From JANRKH01 sp033763595 (GTDB lineage Bacteria > Pseudomonadota > Alphaproteobacteria > Rickettsiales > Rickettsiaceae), in contig JANRKH010000018.1 of assembly GCA_033763595.1 (NCBI GenBank), forward strand, positions 1 through 64,000: a stretch of DNA of 64,000 nucleotides, read 5' to 3'. The translations under genes and the position numbers were made by a program. How positions within the stretch are numbered: position 1 is the first letter of the stretch; each line of letters starts with the position of its first letter. Shown in pieces: positions 16,157-25,739 of this stretch. Below the pieces are notes generated by a model, which ran no database searches, had not been told where the DNA came from, and saw nothing but the letters and a program-made list of their open reading frames with translations.

Positions 16157-17752
16157 CTATTCTAAATACCCGTCGAAGAAAGCGACAAATTTTTCTAAAA
16201 TGGTTTGGTCATATTTAATCAGATGCAGCTCAGGAGCCTTTTCAAGGAACGTCGCATCATTATTACGCGACCTATATAACAAATCATTCTCGCTTCTTAC
16301 GCTATCTAAGTGGCCCTTTAAGACTGAGTATTGATACATTGTAGCAACTAAGGCACCAACCTCGGAGTGAATTTGTTGTAAATCTTGTTTGTTTTTAAAT
16401 CCAACACCCTCAACAGTAATATTAAGGTCCAATTTTTTTTCTCTTAATATTTTATCTATTTCTATCTGAACTGCGATTTCTTGTCTCTTTGTATAAGGAT
16501 TGTTAGATTCAAGCAAAATGTTATAGGAGCTCTTTTTTTCTGTAGATGATAATATTTGATCAATAAATTTCTCAGCAACGTCTTTTGCAGTAGATGATGT
16601 TGTAGGCCTAGAACCATCCTCAGAGGCTGATGTATCAATAACCGCTATAACCTCAGAGTAAGATGGTAGGTATGTACTAAGTAAATCTGCGGCCATTACT
16701 GTTTCTGTAAGTCTTTTATTCTCGCCTTTAACATAGTTCGGATAATGCCTGTTAGGCACCAGCCCCTTTGGAGCATGTTGATCATCTAAATAAAAAATAA
16801 GGGGCTCAGCCGGATCAAGCAGAGTTTTTGTTTTTGTCGCAAGGTCTATAATATATTTTTTTCCTTCATTAGTTGAAGCATCTGTGTTACCTGGATATTC
16901 AGGAAGCAAATCAATATTTTTGTTAGTAGCAAGCGCATCTTCAAGCACTCTTTTATATTCATCGGAAATACCATCGATTTCAGCCCATAAAGATCTTTCA
17001 CCTGCAAGAATTCGAATACTACCATTTATAGTTAGCGTCCTTGAGTTAATGAGCTGGGCAATATCGATTACTCTTGCAAGAAGTGCTGGTCTACTTGCTC
17101 CTGCAATCCAAACTTCATCATATTCTTCCTTCTGAGGTATTATTCTATCAACCAAACCTAAAGTTTCTACCTCTGTTAGATATTGTTTTTGGAACTCCTC
17201 CATCCATTTTTGCTTAACAAGCTCATTTCTTTCTTGGTTAGGTTTGCGACCAAAAGCATGCTGCGTCACATATACGAGCCACTCTGCAGCATCTGCATCT
17301 GTAAATTCCGTGCCCCTAAATAGTGTCTTTCTAAGTAGTTTTGCATCAAATTTCGTAAAATCTTCCTGCACCGCACCCGACTTTATAAAACTTGGCATAA
17401 TTTTTAGGTAAAATGCGTAAGGATTTTTGATTGAACCTATTAAGTTTATATCCTTCCAGATATTTTCTGGAGTTAGGTAACCTGCTATATATAAAATTTT
17501 TAGCAAAGCTTCTTGTTGCTCTTCGGCTTTAGTATTTTTTTCATAATATTTGCCATCTTTTTGCACGATAAACTTTTGGTCTATAAATCCAAGTTTATTC
17601 ATTGCGTTAGAAAATGATGATGGATACTTGGAAATCTTGATCGCTTCGTTAGCCAAATATCCCGCGTAAGTAAAGGCTGACAGTACAGATAAACCTACGA
17701 GCCCGAAAATCATATTTTTAGGTTTTAAAACATTAGAAAAATATTTTATCAT
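16157..17752 (-). CDS. Hypothetical exported or membrane-anchored protein flanked by R4 arrays
   Basis: This is a 531-residue protein not recognised by family. One hydrophobic segment at about 13-32 (MIFGLVGLSVLSAFTYAGYL) is an uncleaved anchor or signal. The remainder is soluble, mixed alpha/beta and rich in Asp/Glu/Lys, with LPEYPGNTDAS, FYLDDQHAPKG and a VIAVIDTSASEDG strand-loop that loosely recalls an Asp-Ser metal site. The C-terminal 80 residues are helical. It lies alone between two arrays of the same 68-bp repeat, with no co-directional neighbour in close range. Base use is like that of its neighbours. Confidence 0.7.
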   Translation of the reverse strand: MIKYFSNVLKPKNMIFGLVGLSVLSAFTYAGYLANEAIKISKYPSSFSNAMNKLGFIDQKFIVQKDGKYYEKNTKAEEQQEALLKILYIAGYLTPENIWKDINLIGSIKNPYAFYLKIMPSFIKSGAVQEDFTKFDAKLLRKTLFRGTEFTDADAAEWLVYVTQHAFGRKPNQERNELVKQKWMEEFQKQYLTEVETLGLVDRIIPQKEEYDEVWIAGASRPALLARVIDIAQLINSRTLTINGSIRILAGERSLWAEIDGISDEYKRVLEDALATNKNIDLLPEYPGNTDASTNEGKKYIIDLATKTKTLLDPAEPLIFYLDDQHAPKGLVPNRHYPNYVKGENKRLTETVMAADLLSTYLPSYSEVIAVIDTSASEDGSRPTTSSTAKDVAEKFIDQILSSTEKKSSYNILLESNNPYTKRQEIAVQIEIDKILREKKLDLNITVEGVGFKNKQDLQQIHSEVGALVATMYQYSVLKGHLDSVRSENDLLYRSRNNDATFLEKAPELHLIKYDQTILEKFVAFFDGYLE

Positions 17753-17846
17753 TTTATTTTTATATATGTAAATTTATTGAAAAAGATTTAATTGTTTTGC
17801 TAAATTTCTGTAACAAATTTGATTCAAATCCATAACACAAGCTACT

Positions 17847-18338
17847 TGTCATTCCCGCTTTCTTTTTTTGTCATTCGCGCGTCTCTTCTCTGTCATTCCC
17901 GTCTCCTTTTTGTCATTCCCGCGTCCTTTTTTGTCATTCCCGCGGAGGCGGGAATCTAGAAGAATTGTACTTACTGGATCCCCTCCTTCGAGGGGATGAC
18001 ACTGTGATCGTAACTGTCATTCCCGTCTCCTTTTTGTCATTCCCGCGGAGGCGGGAATCTAGAAGAATTATACTTACTGGATCCCCTCCTTCGAGGGGAT
18101 GACACTGTGATCATAGCTGTCATTCCCGCGGAGGCGGGAATCTAGAAGAATTATACTTACTGGATCCCCTCCTTCGAGGGGATGACAATGTTTACTGGAT
18201 CCCCGTTTTCACGGGGATGACACTGTGATCGTAACTGTCATTCCCGCGGAGGCGGGAATCTAGGGTATATAATTCCTGGATCCCCTCCTTCGAGGGTATG
18301 ACAAGTTTACTGGATCCCGGTTTTTCTAAGTGGATGAC
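17847..18338. repeat. R4 array: four double-hairpin elements plus fragments
   Basis: Elements lie at about 17932-18001, 18035-18104, 18118-18187 and 18236-18303, with a loop variant and half-units between and after them. The sequence is nearly identical to the array at 15496-16036, and GTGATCRTARCTGTCATTCC spacers are repeated. It ends about 18 bp from the stop codon of the hydrolase gene on the minus strand, so it probably forms the 3' end of that transcript. Confidence 0.9.
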
Positions 18339-18355
18339 ACCATAATTGTCATTAC

Positions 18356-19321
18356 TTACTTTTGACAAGTTAACGGTATGTTTAAAATATACTCCCAGCT
18401 TTTCTCCCAGTTTAATGTATGAGTCGCGTCTGTTATTATTTCTCGTTTTATGCATCTATCGTTCTTTGAAGCCTTGATATAATCATCTGCAATAAAAGCA
18501 GGCACAACCAAATCCTTTGCTCCAGAAACATGAAGCTGTGGTATATGATTTATCTTTTCTGCATAATCTATAGGATTTAGGGAGCCTATCATAGGTCTTA
18601 CATTGTGATATCTGTTGAATGCCTCATGGTCTAAATTACCTGCAACAGTAATTAAATATTTAACATTAGGGTTGCGAGCTGCAATAAGAACCGCAACTCC
18701 CCCTCCCCCAGAAAACCCTATTAATCTTACCGGATTATTTCCTGCGATTTTATTAATTACCCTATCTATAGAATCGACAACCTCCTCAGACATTCTTCTA
18801 TCTGTCCAGTAAGACTTGATACAACTTTGGTTCATTGACATTGGCGTATATTGGCAAGGCCTAGCAATATATACAAGGTTCGGAGCATCATCAAGAGCCG
18901 CAAGCCTGAATAGCATTAGCTTTCCCGGCGTAGGGTTATCAGAGATTATATATTTTCCTACAAACGCATCACCATCTCCTTCTATGTAAAAAGTATATGT
19001 TCTAAAATTTGGATTAAGCTTTTGATAAGTCGTGAGATAAAAATCTCCGCCCAAGATAATCTTCTTTTGAAAATTGTGTTTAAATGCATGTTCATCAGCG
19101 ATAACTTCTCTTAAATACTGGCTTTTAGTGCAAGACGTTGTAGTTAACGCAAGTCCAAATAATACTATAATCGTGCTTAGGTGATTTCTGAGATCCAGAG
19201 ATATGTTTGCCAGAACTGAAGTAAATTTAGTAGTAAAAAAATTAAAGGACCTAGTGAATGTTTCTTGTAAAGCCTCTAGCAAACTTAGTGGATTGACAAT
19301 TATTTTAAAAAGGTATTTCAT
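18356..19321 (-). CDS. Alpha/beta-hydrolase-fold lipoprotein
   Basis: This 321-residue protein has a hydrophobic segment (STIIVLFGLALTTTSC) ending in a lipobox-like Cys near residue 63. This is late for a lipoprotein signal, so the true start may be an internal non-ATG codon rather than the ATG at 19321, which overlaps ssb by 17 nt. The hydrolase triad is visible: nucleophile elbow GFSGGG, Asp in SGAKDLVVP and His in ATHTLNW. This is the layout of esterases or dienelactone-hydrolase-like proteins. The substrate is unknown. It was probably co-transcribed with ssb at some point. The final codon lies right beside the R4 array. Confidence 0.75.
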   Translation of the reverse strand: MKYLFKIIVNPLSLLEALQETFTRSFNFFTTKFTSVLANISLDLRNHLSTIIVLFGLALTTTSCTKSQYLREVIADEHAFKHNFQKKIILGGDFYLTTYQKLNPNFRTYTFYIEGDGDAFVGKYIISDNPTPGKLMLFRLAALDDAPNLVYIARPCQYTPMSMNQSCIKSYWTDRRMSEEVVDSIDRVINKIAGNNPVRLIGFSGGGGVAVLIAARNPNVKYLITVAGNLDHEAFNRYHNVRPMIGSLNPIDYAEKINHIPQLHVSGAKDLVVPAFIADDYIKASKNDRCIKREIITDATHTLNWEKSWEYILNIPLTCQK

Positions 19322-19751
19322 CGTCTAACTCGTTATGTTCAAAATTTTTAATAGTGGAAGGGTTATTAGGATCATGAGGGTCGCCATTCTCTGGGACGTT
19401 TCTTGAATTTAGGATTTTAAGAGTAGCATTATAGCCTTGAAGAATGATCTCTGTTGTGTATCTATCTTGACCGGACGCATCTTGCCATTTTCTAGTTTGC
19501 AAGCTACCCTCGAGATAAAGACTTGAACCTTTTTTGACGTAATTTTTAATAACTTTAACTAGTGGCTCATTGAAAACGGCGACACGGTGCCACTCAGTTT
19601 TTTCTTTTTTTTCTCCGCTAACTTTGTCGTTCCAGCTTTCAGAAGTTGCTATGCTTAAACTTGCAATTTCTCTTCCATCAGATGTGGACCTTATTTCTGG
19701 ATCTTTTCCACAATTGCCTATTATTGTAACTTTATTTAAGCTAGCTGCCAT
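19305..19751 (-). CDS. ssb: Single-stranded DNA-binding protein
   Basis: This 148-residue protein has a single OB-fold (start AASLNKVTIIGNCGKDPEIR, then TEWHRVAVFNEPL and YLEGSLQTRKW). A short linker leads to the acidic protein-docking tip DDEIPF. It coats single-stranded DNA in replication, repair and recombination, and recruits partners through the tip. The gene lies back to back with uvrA, as in many proteobacteria. The downstream hydrolase gene overlaps its 3' end by 17 nt. Confidence 0.96.
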   Translation of the reverse strand: MAASLNKVTIIGNCGKDPEIRSTSDGREIASLSIATSESWNDKVSGEKKEKTEWHRVAVFNEPLVKVIKNYVKKGSSLYLEGSLQTRKWQDASGQDRYTTEIILQGYNATLKILNSRNVPENGDPHDPNNPSTIKNFEHNELDDEIPF

Positions 19752-20016
19752 ATTTATACCTTGGTTTAAAAATATTGATTCAATTATTTATAGTAATCTA
19801 TCATGGTTCAATTACGTGTTTTGATCGAGATCTGATAATAACTCCTTAAGCCGTAAGTCTTTATTAAAAATATTTAATAAAGAAAATTTTATCGTGAGTA
19901 ATTATTTATAACAATATACTTGCAATTGTACATAAAAGAAATTTATAATACATCAATTTTTTTTTAATAGTCAAGAGGCTTATTTATCAAAAAAATTTAT
20001 TTAACATACGAGTGTA

Positions 20017-22878
20017 ATGCAAGAATACATAAAAATAGTTGGCGCAAGGGAACATAATCTCAAAAATATCAACGTAGAAATACCTCGTGAAAAACTAGTT
20101 GTGATAACTGGACCAAGTGGCTCTGGAAAGTCATCTCTAGCTTTTGACACTATTTATGCAGAAGGTCAAAGAAGATACGTAGAAAGCCTATCTTCCTATG
20201 CAAGGCAGTTTTTGCAATTAAACGATAAGCCTGATGTAGATTACATAACTGGACTCTCACCTGCAATAGCTATAGATCAAAAAACCACCTCAAAGAATCC
20301 GAGATCCACAGTTGGAACAATTACAGAAATTTATGATTATTTGAGACTGCTTTTCGCAAGAGTTGGTATACCATATTCACCTGCAACAGGCCAGCCAATT
20401 TTGAGCCAAACAGTTACAGAAATGGTAGATTCGGTATTAAACTTAGGCGAAGGGACAAAAATTTATATTTTAGCGCCGATCGCTAGAGGCGAAAAAGGAG
20501 AGTATAAAAAAGAGTTTCAAAACCTTAAAAAACAGGGGTACGAGAGAGTTGTTATAGAAGGAGAAGTTGTCGAAATAGATGATATTCAATCTTTAGATAA
20601 AAACAAGAAACATAATATAGATGCACTTATTGATAGAATAGTTTTGAGCGATGATCTTGGAAACCGACTAGCCGAAAGTATAGAAACAGCGCTAAAAATT
20701 GGCGACGGAATAATTTATGTCCAAGTTTATGAAAATACAGAAAATAAAGTACATAAATATAATACTGGAGATAGGATAATTTTCTCTGAAAAATACTCTT
20801 GCCCAGTTTCAGGATTTCAACTACCAGAAATAGAACCCAGAATTTTTTCTTTTAATAGCCCATTCGGAGCTTGCGGTGTTTGCGAAGGCATAGGAAAAGA
20901 GTCGTATTTTGATCCGAGTTTAGTGATACCAGACGAGAAGTTATCAATCGCAGAGGGCGCGATAGAGCCATGGAAAAAACAGCCGTCAAAAATGTTTTTA
21001 GAATCGCTAAAATCAGTTCTGAAACATTATGGACATGATGTATATGCTCCATACAATTCGCTTTCACAAAAAATCAAAGATATTATTTTGTTTGGCTCTG
21101 GGGACGAAAATATAGAATTCAAATTTGGAGAAGGAAGGTCTAAGGAAGTTTTTTCAGCTCCGTTTGGCGGAATTATAAATAGCATGAAGGAAAAGCTTAC
21201 AAAAATTGAGGGAGCTTGGCTTAAGGATGAATGGGGCAAATATCAGTCCACGAGAAAATGCTCATCTTGTGGCGGCCATAGACTCAAAAGCGAATCTCTT
21301 TGCGTCAAAATTGGAGACTTACACATAGGAGAAGTCTCTTCTATGTCAATTGGAGAGGCGCGCTCATGGTTCGAAAAGCTTGATACAAAGCTAAATGACA
21401 GGCAAAATAAAATTGCAGAAAGAATAATTAAGGAAATAAGAGATAGGTTAGATTTTCTAATGGGAGTTGGGCTTGATTACCTTACACTTGCCAGAGACTC
21501 TGGCTCACTCTCTGGCGGAGAAAGCCAAAGAATAAGGCTTGCATCGCAAATTGGATCTGGCCTTACAGGTGTTTTATACGTCTTAGATGAGCCATCAATA
21601 GGGCTTCATCAAAGAGATAATGACAGATTGATAAATACTCTGCAAAACCTCAAGAATCTAGGCAATACTGTTATAGTTGTTGAGCATGACGAGGAAACTA
21701 TTGCATCGGCTGATTATGTGATTGATATAGGTCCAGGTGCAGGGGTACATGGAGGTAATATTGTATCAGAGGGAACTCCAGAGCAAATTATGAAGGACGA
21801 GAAAAGTCTTACAGGCCAGTATTTATCTGGAAAAAAATTTATTCCAATACCTAAAGAGACAAGGCAGGGTCATGTTGGTAAATTTATTGAGCTTAAAGGG
21901 GCCAAAGCAAATAATTTAAAGGGAATAGATATTAAAATACCCCTTGGCACATTCACTGTAGTTACGGGAGTTTCTGGGGGAGGTAAATCTAGTCTCGTAA
22001 ATCATACTTTATATAAAGCTGCTATGAAGAAGCTTGAATCTTCTTACAAAGATATTCCAGGAGGATACGATAAAATTTCAGGAATAGAATATATTGATAA
22101 AATTATTGATATAGACCAATCACCCATAGGAAGAACTCCAAGATCAAATCCAGCTACATACACTGGCTCGTTTACACCGATAAGAGATTGGTTTTCTGGC
22201 CTGCCTGAGTCAAAAGCCCGAGGTTATAAAGTTGGTAGATTTTCTTTTAACGTCAAAGGCGGAAGATGTGAAGCATGCGAAGGAGATGGGCTAGTGAAGA
22301 TCGAGATGCACTTTTTACCAGATGTTTATGTGAACTGCGACGTTTGCGCTGGCAAAAGATATAATAGAGAAACACTAGAGGTAAAATACAAAGATAAGTC
22401 AATCTCAGATGTGCTTAATATGACAGTTGAGGAGGCTCTTTCATATTTTTCAAAAATGCCATCGATTAGTGATAAAATGCAATCTCTTAAGGATGTTGGT
22501 CTTGAATATATAAAAATAGGACAATCTGCGACTACTCTATCAGGCGGCGAGGCCCAAAGAATAAAGTTAGCGAAAGAATTATCTAAAAAGGCAACAGGCA
22601 GAACATTATATATTCTTGACGAGCCAACAACTGGTCTTCATATGGACGATATAGCAAAACTCCTAAAAGTATTACATAGGCTTGTAGATTTAGGCAATAC
22701 CGTAGTAGTGATTGAGCATAATATGGATGTAATAAAAACTGCTGATTATATAATAGATATAGGTCCAGAAGGAGGGGATAAAGGCGGAGAACTAGTTGTT
22801 TGCGGCACTCCAGAGGCTATTATCAATTGCGAGAGAAGTTATACAGGCAAATATTTAAAAAAATCCTATAAACTATAA
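20017..22878 (+). CDS. uvrA: Excinuclease ABC subunit A
   Basis: This is a 953-residue UvrA of full length. Two ABC ATPase modules are present: a first Walker A GPSGSGKSS near residue 32 with signature LSGGESQR and DEPSIGLH, and a second GVSGGGKSS near 650 with LSGGEAQR and DEPTTGLH. Zinc-finger Cys pairs are present (CGVCEGIG; CSSCGGHR; CEACEGDG with CDVCAGKR). The protein detects DNA lesions and loads UvrB in nucleotide excision repair. It is transcribed divergently from ssb across a 265-bp AT-rich gap in which I can define no firm promoter. Confidence 0.97.
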   Translation: MQEYIKIVGAREHNLKNINVEIPREKLVVITGPSGSGKSSLAFDTIYAEGQRRYVESLSSYARQFLQLNDKPDVDYITGLSPAIAIDQKTTSKNPRSTVGTITEIYDYLRLLFARVGIPYSPATGQPILSQTVTEMVDSVLNLGEGTKIYILAPIARGEKGEYKKEFQNLKKQGYERVVIEGEVVEIDDIQSLDKNKKHNIDALIDRIVLSDDLGNRLAESIETALKIGDGIIYVQVYENTENKVHKYNTGDRIIFSEKYSCPVSGFQLPEIEPRIFSFNSPFGACGVCEGIGKESYFDPSLVIPDEKLSIAEGAIEPWKKQPSKMFLESLKSVLKHYGHDVYAPYNSLSQKIKDIILFGSGDENIEFKFGEGRSKEVFSAPFGGIINSMKEKLTKIEGAWLKDEWGKYQSTRKCSSCGGHRLKSESLCVKIGDLHIGEVSSMSIGEARSWFEKLDTKLNDRQNKIAERIIKEIRDRLDFLMGVGLDYLTLARDSGSLSGGESQRIRLASQIGSGLTGVLYVLDEPSIGLHQRDNDRLINTLQNLKNLGNTVIVVEHDEETIASADYVIDIGPGAGVHGGNIVSEGTPEQIMKDEKSLTGQYLSGKKFIPIPKETRQGHVGKFIELKGAKANNLKGIDIKIPLGTFTVVTGVSGGGKSSLVNHTLYKAAMKKLESSYKDIPGGYDKISGIEYIDKIIDIDQSPIGRTPRSNPATYTGSFTPIRDWFSGLPESKARGYKVGRFSFNVKGGRCEACEGDGLVKIEMHFLPDVYVNCDVCAGKRYNRETLEVKYKDKSISDVLNMTVEEALSYFSKMPSISDKMQSLKDVGLEYIKIGQSATTLSGGEAQRIKLAKELSKKATGRTLYILDEPTTGLHMDDIAKLLKVLHRLVDLGNTVVVIEHNMDVIKTADYIIDIGPEGGDKGGELVVCGTPEAIINCERSYTGKYLKKSYKL

Positions 22879-22919
22879 GTTTGTAATCATCTGCTTTTAC
22901 TGAGTTTATTCCTTAAATT

Positions 22920-23076
22920 AAACTTCTCCTAAAAACTCTACTACTAGCGCCAATTGCGCCGCCCGCGTAAAAGAAAGAGATCATCACATACCTCTCAACA
23001 CCAAGCGGTTCCAGTGCTTACCGCGTGCTTCCATAGGACTTTCTCGCAAGGAAGCCAAGTTTTTTTGGAGAAGTCT
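22920..23076. repeat. R3-type palindromic repeat
   Basis: The left arm AACTTCTCCTAAAAACTC is answered by the right arm GTTTTTTTGGAGAAGTCT. The core contains GCCAATTGCGCC, as in the R3 copy at 5869. It fills the middle of the 349-bp gap between uvrA and the ankyrin gene. The rest of that gap is AT-rich leader. Confidence 0.55.
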
Positions 23077-23227
23077 AGTCTGTGTATATTTCAATACAAA
23101 CATAGTGTTTAATGCACAGGTATTTTTGCATCGTAATTATTAAAATATTAATTTTTCTTTACGTGAAATTGTATTTTATTTAGATATTATGTTAGAATCT
23201 CTATATTAAATAATCTCAAAAGGTTTT

Positions 23228-24742
23228 ATGGGCAAAGAGAGTCAGATTGAAGATAGTAAGATTGATTTTGGGCAGATAAAAAATAATGTGGAGACACTTA
23301 CAGAATATTCGCCAGACCTATCAAAATTAAATAAAGAGCAAAAAAAAGAACTGTTAAAAGTGGCGGCTAAACACAATCGAGTAAAGCTTATACAGAAATT
23401 AGTTGATGATCAAACTAGCACTCTTCAGTCCCTCTTAAGCACCTTCACGACAAACATAACTGTCGATAACTCAAAAGAAGATTTTGTTAATTCTGTTGAT
23501 AAAAACGGACAAACCGCCCTTCATTATGCTGCAAGTAGTGGCAGTGTCGATGCAATAAAAGCCTTAATTAGCCACGGATCTAAGGTAGATGTAGCAGATA
23601 ATTCGGGCAGAACACCAATTTTCTCTGCTGCAAGTAGTGGCAGTGTCGATGCAATAAAATTGTTTCTTGATAGAGGTCTTGAGCCCAATGCATTAGACAA
23701 AGACAAAAGAAGTCCACTTCATTATGCTGCAAGTAGCGGAAGTGCTGGAGCAATAAAATTGTTTCTTAGTAAAGGACTCGATCCTAATGCACTAGACTCA
23801 GAAAACAGAAGTCCACTTCACTATGCCGTAAATAGTGGTGACATAGATACAATTAATGCTTTGATTACTGATGCAAATGTAAATCGAGTGGATACGCATG
23901 GTCACACACCTCTTGATTATGCAATATCACAAGGAAAAGTGGATGTTATAAAAGCGTTAATTGAGCGTGGCGCAATTCAAAATAGCACTGCATTATTAAA
24001 AGCGAAATTACAAGAGGAAAATGAAGAAAGTATTGAATTATTAAATAAGCTTAAAGAAAGCTTTCCTGATTTAAAACTTGAAATAGATTTCTCGACTGAA
24101 ACTGACTTAAAGGGCAGACTTCTATTAAAGGCGGCAAAACATAATCACGCATTTGCTGCAAAAGCTTTACTTGAGATGCATGCAGATCCGAACGTGAAAG
24201 ATCAAGAGGGCAAAACCGCTCTTCGTTACGCAGTAGAAAAAGGTAATAAAGAGCTAGTAGAAGAACTACTTAAGCAAGTAGCAGATCCGAACGTGAAAGA
24301 TCAAGAGGGCAAAACCGCCATTGATTACGCAAAAGAAAGTAAAGATCAACAGTTATTAGAAGCGTTTCAAGATAAAGCTAGTCAAAATACAACAAAACCT
24401 GAACAAGCCACTGAGAATACTGAACAAAATCTACATGAGGCAGTAAAACAAGGTAATAAAGAGCTAGTAGAAGAACTACTTAAGCAAGTAGCAGATCCGA
24501 ACACTAAAGATAAAGATGGGAAAACGCCAATTTTTTACGTCTCTAGGGGGCAAGATGATAATAGTATTGCAATAAGAGAGTTATTATTCTCTAAGGGAGC
24601 ACATGTGCGTGATGCATTATCAGGAGATTTACGCGAACTCAAAAACGACATCAAAAAGATTGCTCGCAGGCTCTACAGGCTTGGTTCACTTCCCTTTACA
24701 TCTAATAAAAATAAGCCCAAGTCTCAACAACATACAAGGTGA
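23228..24742 (+). CDS. Ankyrin-repeat protein
   Basis: This 504-residue protein has no signal peptide. At least seven ankyrin repeats are recognisable in two blocks: residues about 95-265 (DKNGQTALHYAASSGSVDAI and relatives) and about 300-450 (EGKTALRYAVEKGNKELVEE). The blocks are separated by a helical linker with a degenerate repeat. Three units share VEELLKQVADPN almost letter for letter, and their DNA is near identical, so the second block grew by recent duplication. The C-terminal tail is basic (KNKPKSQQHTR). Ankyrin proteins of intracellular Rickettsiales are often secreted into the host, but nothing here proves secretion. A weak AAAGG ribosome site precedes the ATG. Confidence 0.88.
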   Translation: MGKESQIEDSKIDFGQIKNNVETLTEYSPDLSKLNKEQKKELLKVAAKHNRVKLIQKLVDDQTSTLQSLLSTFTTNITVDNSKEDFVNSVDKNGQTALHYAASSGSVDAIKALISHGSKVDVADNSGRTPIFSAASSGSVDAIKLFLDRGLEPNALDKDKRSPLHYAASSGSAGAIKLFLSKGLDPNALDSENRSPLHYAVNSGDIDTINALITDANVNRVDTHGHTPLDYAISQGKVDVIKALIERGAIQNSTALLKAKLQEENEESIELLNKLKESFPDLKLEIDFSTETDLKGRLLLKAAKHNHAFAAKALLEMHADPNVKDQEGKTALRYAVEKGNKELVEELLKQVADPNVKDQEGKTAIDYAKESKDQQLLEAFQDKASQNTTKPEQATENTEQNLHEAVKQGNKELVEELLKQVADPNTKDKDGKTPIFYVSRGQDDNSIAIRELLFSKGAHVRDALSGDLRELKNDIKKIARRLYRLGSLPFTSNKNKPKSQQHTR

Positions 24743-24824
24743 ATACAGTGAAGATTGTCCAGCCATCATTAGAAGTGCTTTAGGTTTGACCCAATCCAAA
24801 AAAGGAAATATACAACTGAATCAT

Positions 24825-25676
24825 CTAGAGTTTGCCTGAATATAATCCGGAACAAAGGCTTACAAGCTTTTCAATTTGATAGTCTTTGAGCGAAGTTCTT
24901 TTGCAAATATTCCTAAATTCTTTGATATTTTGTGGCAAGTGCTTTGTCACTTCGGATAAATCTTCATCTGATATTACTCTAACCCTTGGTAAATCGAGTT
25001 TTATCGCACATTCTTCTCTAAATGCAGCAGTATGCTTAAGAGCCCTTAAAAATTGTGCATCACCGATATTGGTTTTTACTTTTTTCCATATATTCTCAAA
25101 ATTCGGTTTGTAAAATTCATCCCTAGAAAAAGACTCCATGAATTTGCAAAAATTATTGTATATCGATCTTTCTTCCATCAATTTTTTAAGTCGTTCATAT
25201 AGAGCAATAAGATGCTCTACATCTTGTGCGGCATATGCTTTCATATCATCTGGGAGTGGTCTTTTATTCCATTGTCTAAATTGTTGCTCTTTTTCTATGT
25301 GTTTTGATAAGATTTTTTCACAAGCATCCCTGTAACTTATTTGGTTCTTTATGCTTAAGAATTTTATTGCTTCTTGTGTATCGAATATCCTGCTAACAGG
25401 TATCTTAAATATATGATAAAATATACCGAGATCTTGATATGATGCATGTATGATTTTTACAATATTAGGTGATGTTAAAATAGGCTTTAGCGGCGAAATA
25501 TCTAGATTAATAGGATCAAGTATTATTATATCGGATTTTGTGGAGATCTGTATCAAACATAGTTTTGCATAATAAGTATCCCTTCTCATGAACTCAGTAT
25601 CTATGCCAATCATATCCTCGACCATAAGTGATTTTGCAATTTTCTCTAATTTATCGTAATTATCTATGAATAACAT
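24825..25676 (-). CDS. rnd: Ribonuclease D (short form)
   Basis: This 283-residue DEDD-family 3'-5' exoribonuclease shows the metal ligands GIDTEF, HASYQDL and AYAAQDVEHLIALY, the last giving the DEDDy Asp and Tyr. The length is about 100 residues less than E. coli RNase D, with a single short helical C-terminal (HRDC-like) region, as is usual in alphaproteobacteria. It trims the 3' ends of tRNA precursors and other small RNAs. It is divergent from aspS across 63 nt and tail-to-tail with the ankyrin gene. Confidence 0.92.
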   Translation of the reverse strand: MLFIDNYDKLEKIAKSLMVEDMIGIDTEFMRRDTYYAKLCLIQISTKSDIIILDPINLDISPLKPILTSPNIVKIIHASYQDLGIFYHIFKIPVSRIFDTQEAIKFLSIKNQISYRDACEKILSKHIEKEQQFRQWNKRPLPDDMKAYAAQDVEHLIALYERLKKLMEERSIYNNFCKFMESFSRDEFYKPNFENIWKKVKTNIGDAQFLRALKHTAAFREECAIKLDLPRVRVISDEDLSEVTKHLPQNIKEFRNICKRTSLKDYQIEKLVSLCSGLYSGKL

Positions 25677-25739
25677 TTTACTTGCGTTGTTTGATCAATT
25701 TGAATATATGTAGCATCTTAAAGCTTATAGATTTAAGTA

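Noticed and set aside
15496..18338. R4 arrays considered as CRISPR arrays
   Set aside because: Units are inverted-repeat mobile-type elements with repeated, not unique, spacers, and there are no cas genes.
18192..18455. Open frame of 87 codons on the minus strand
   Set aside because: It is out of frame with the hydrolase gene and continues into R4 repeats, with no ribosome site.
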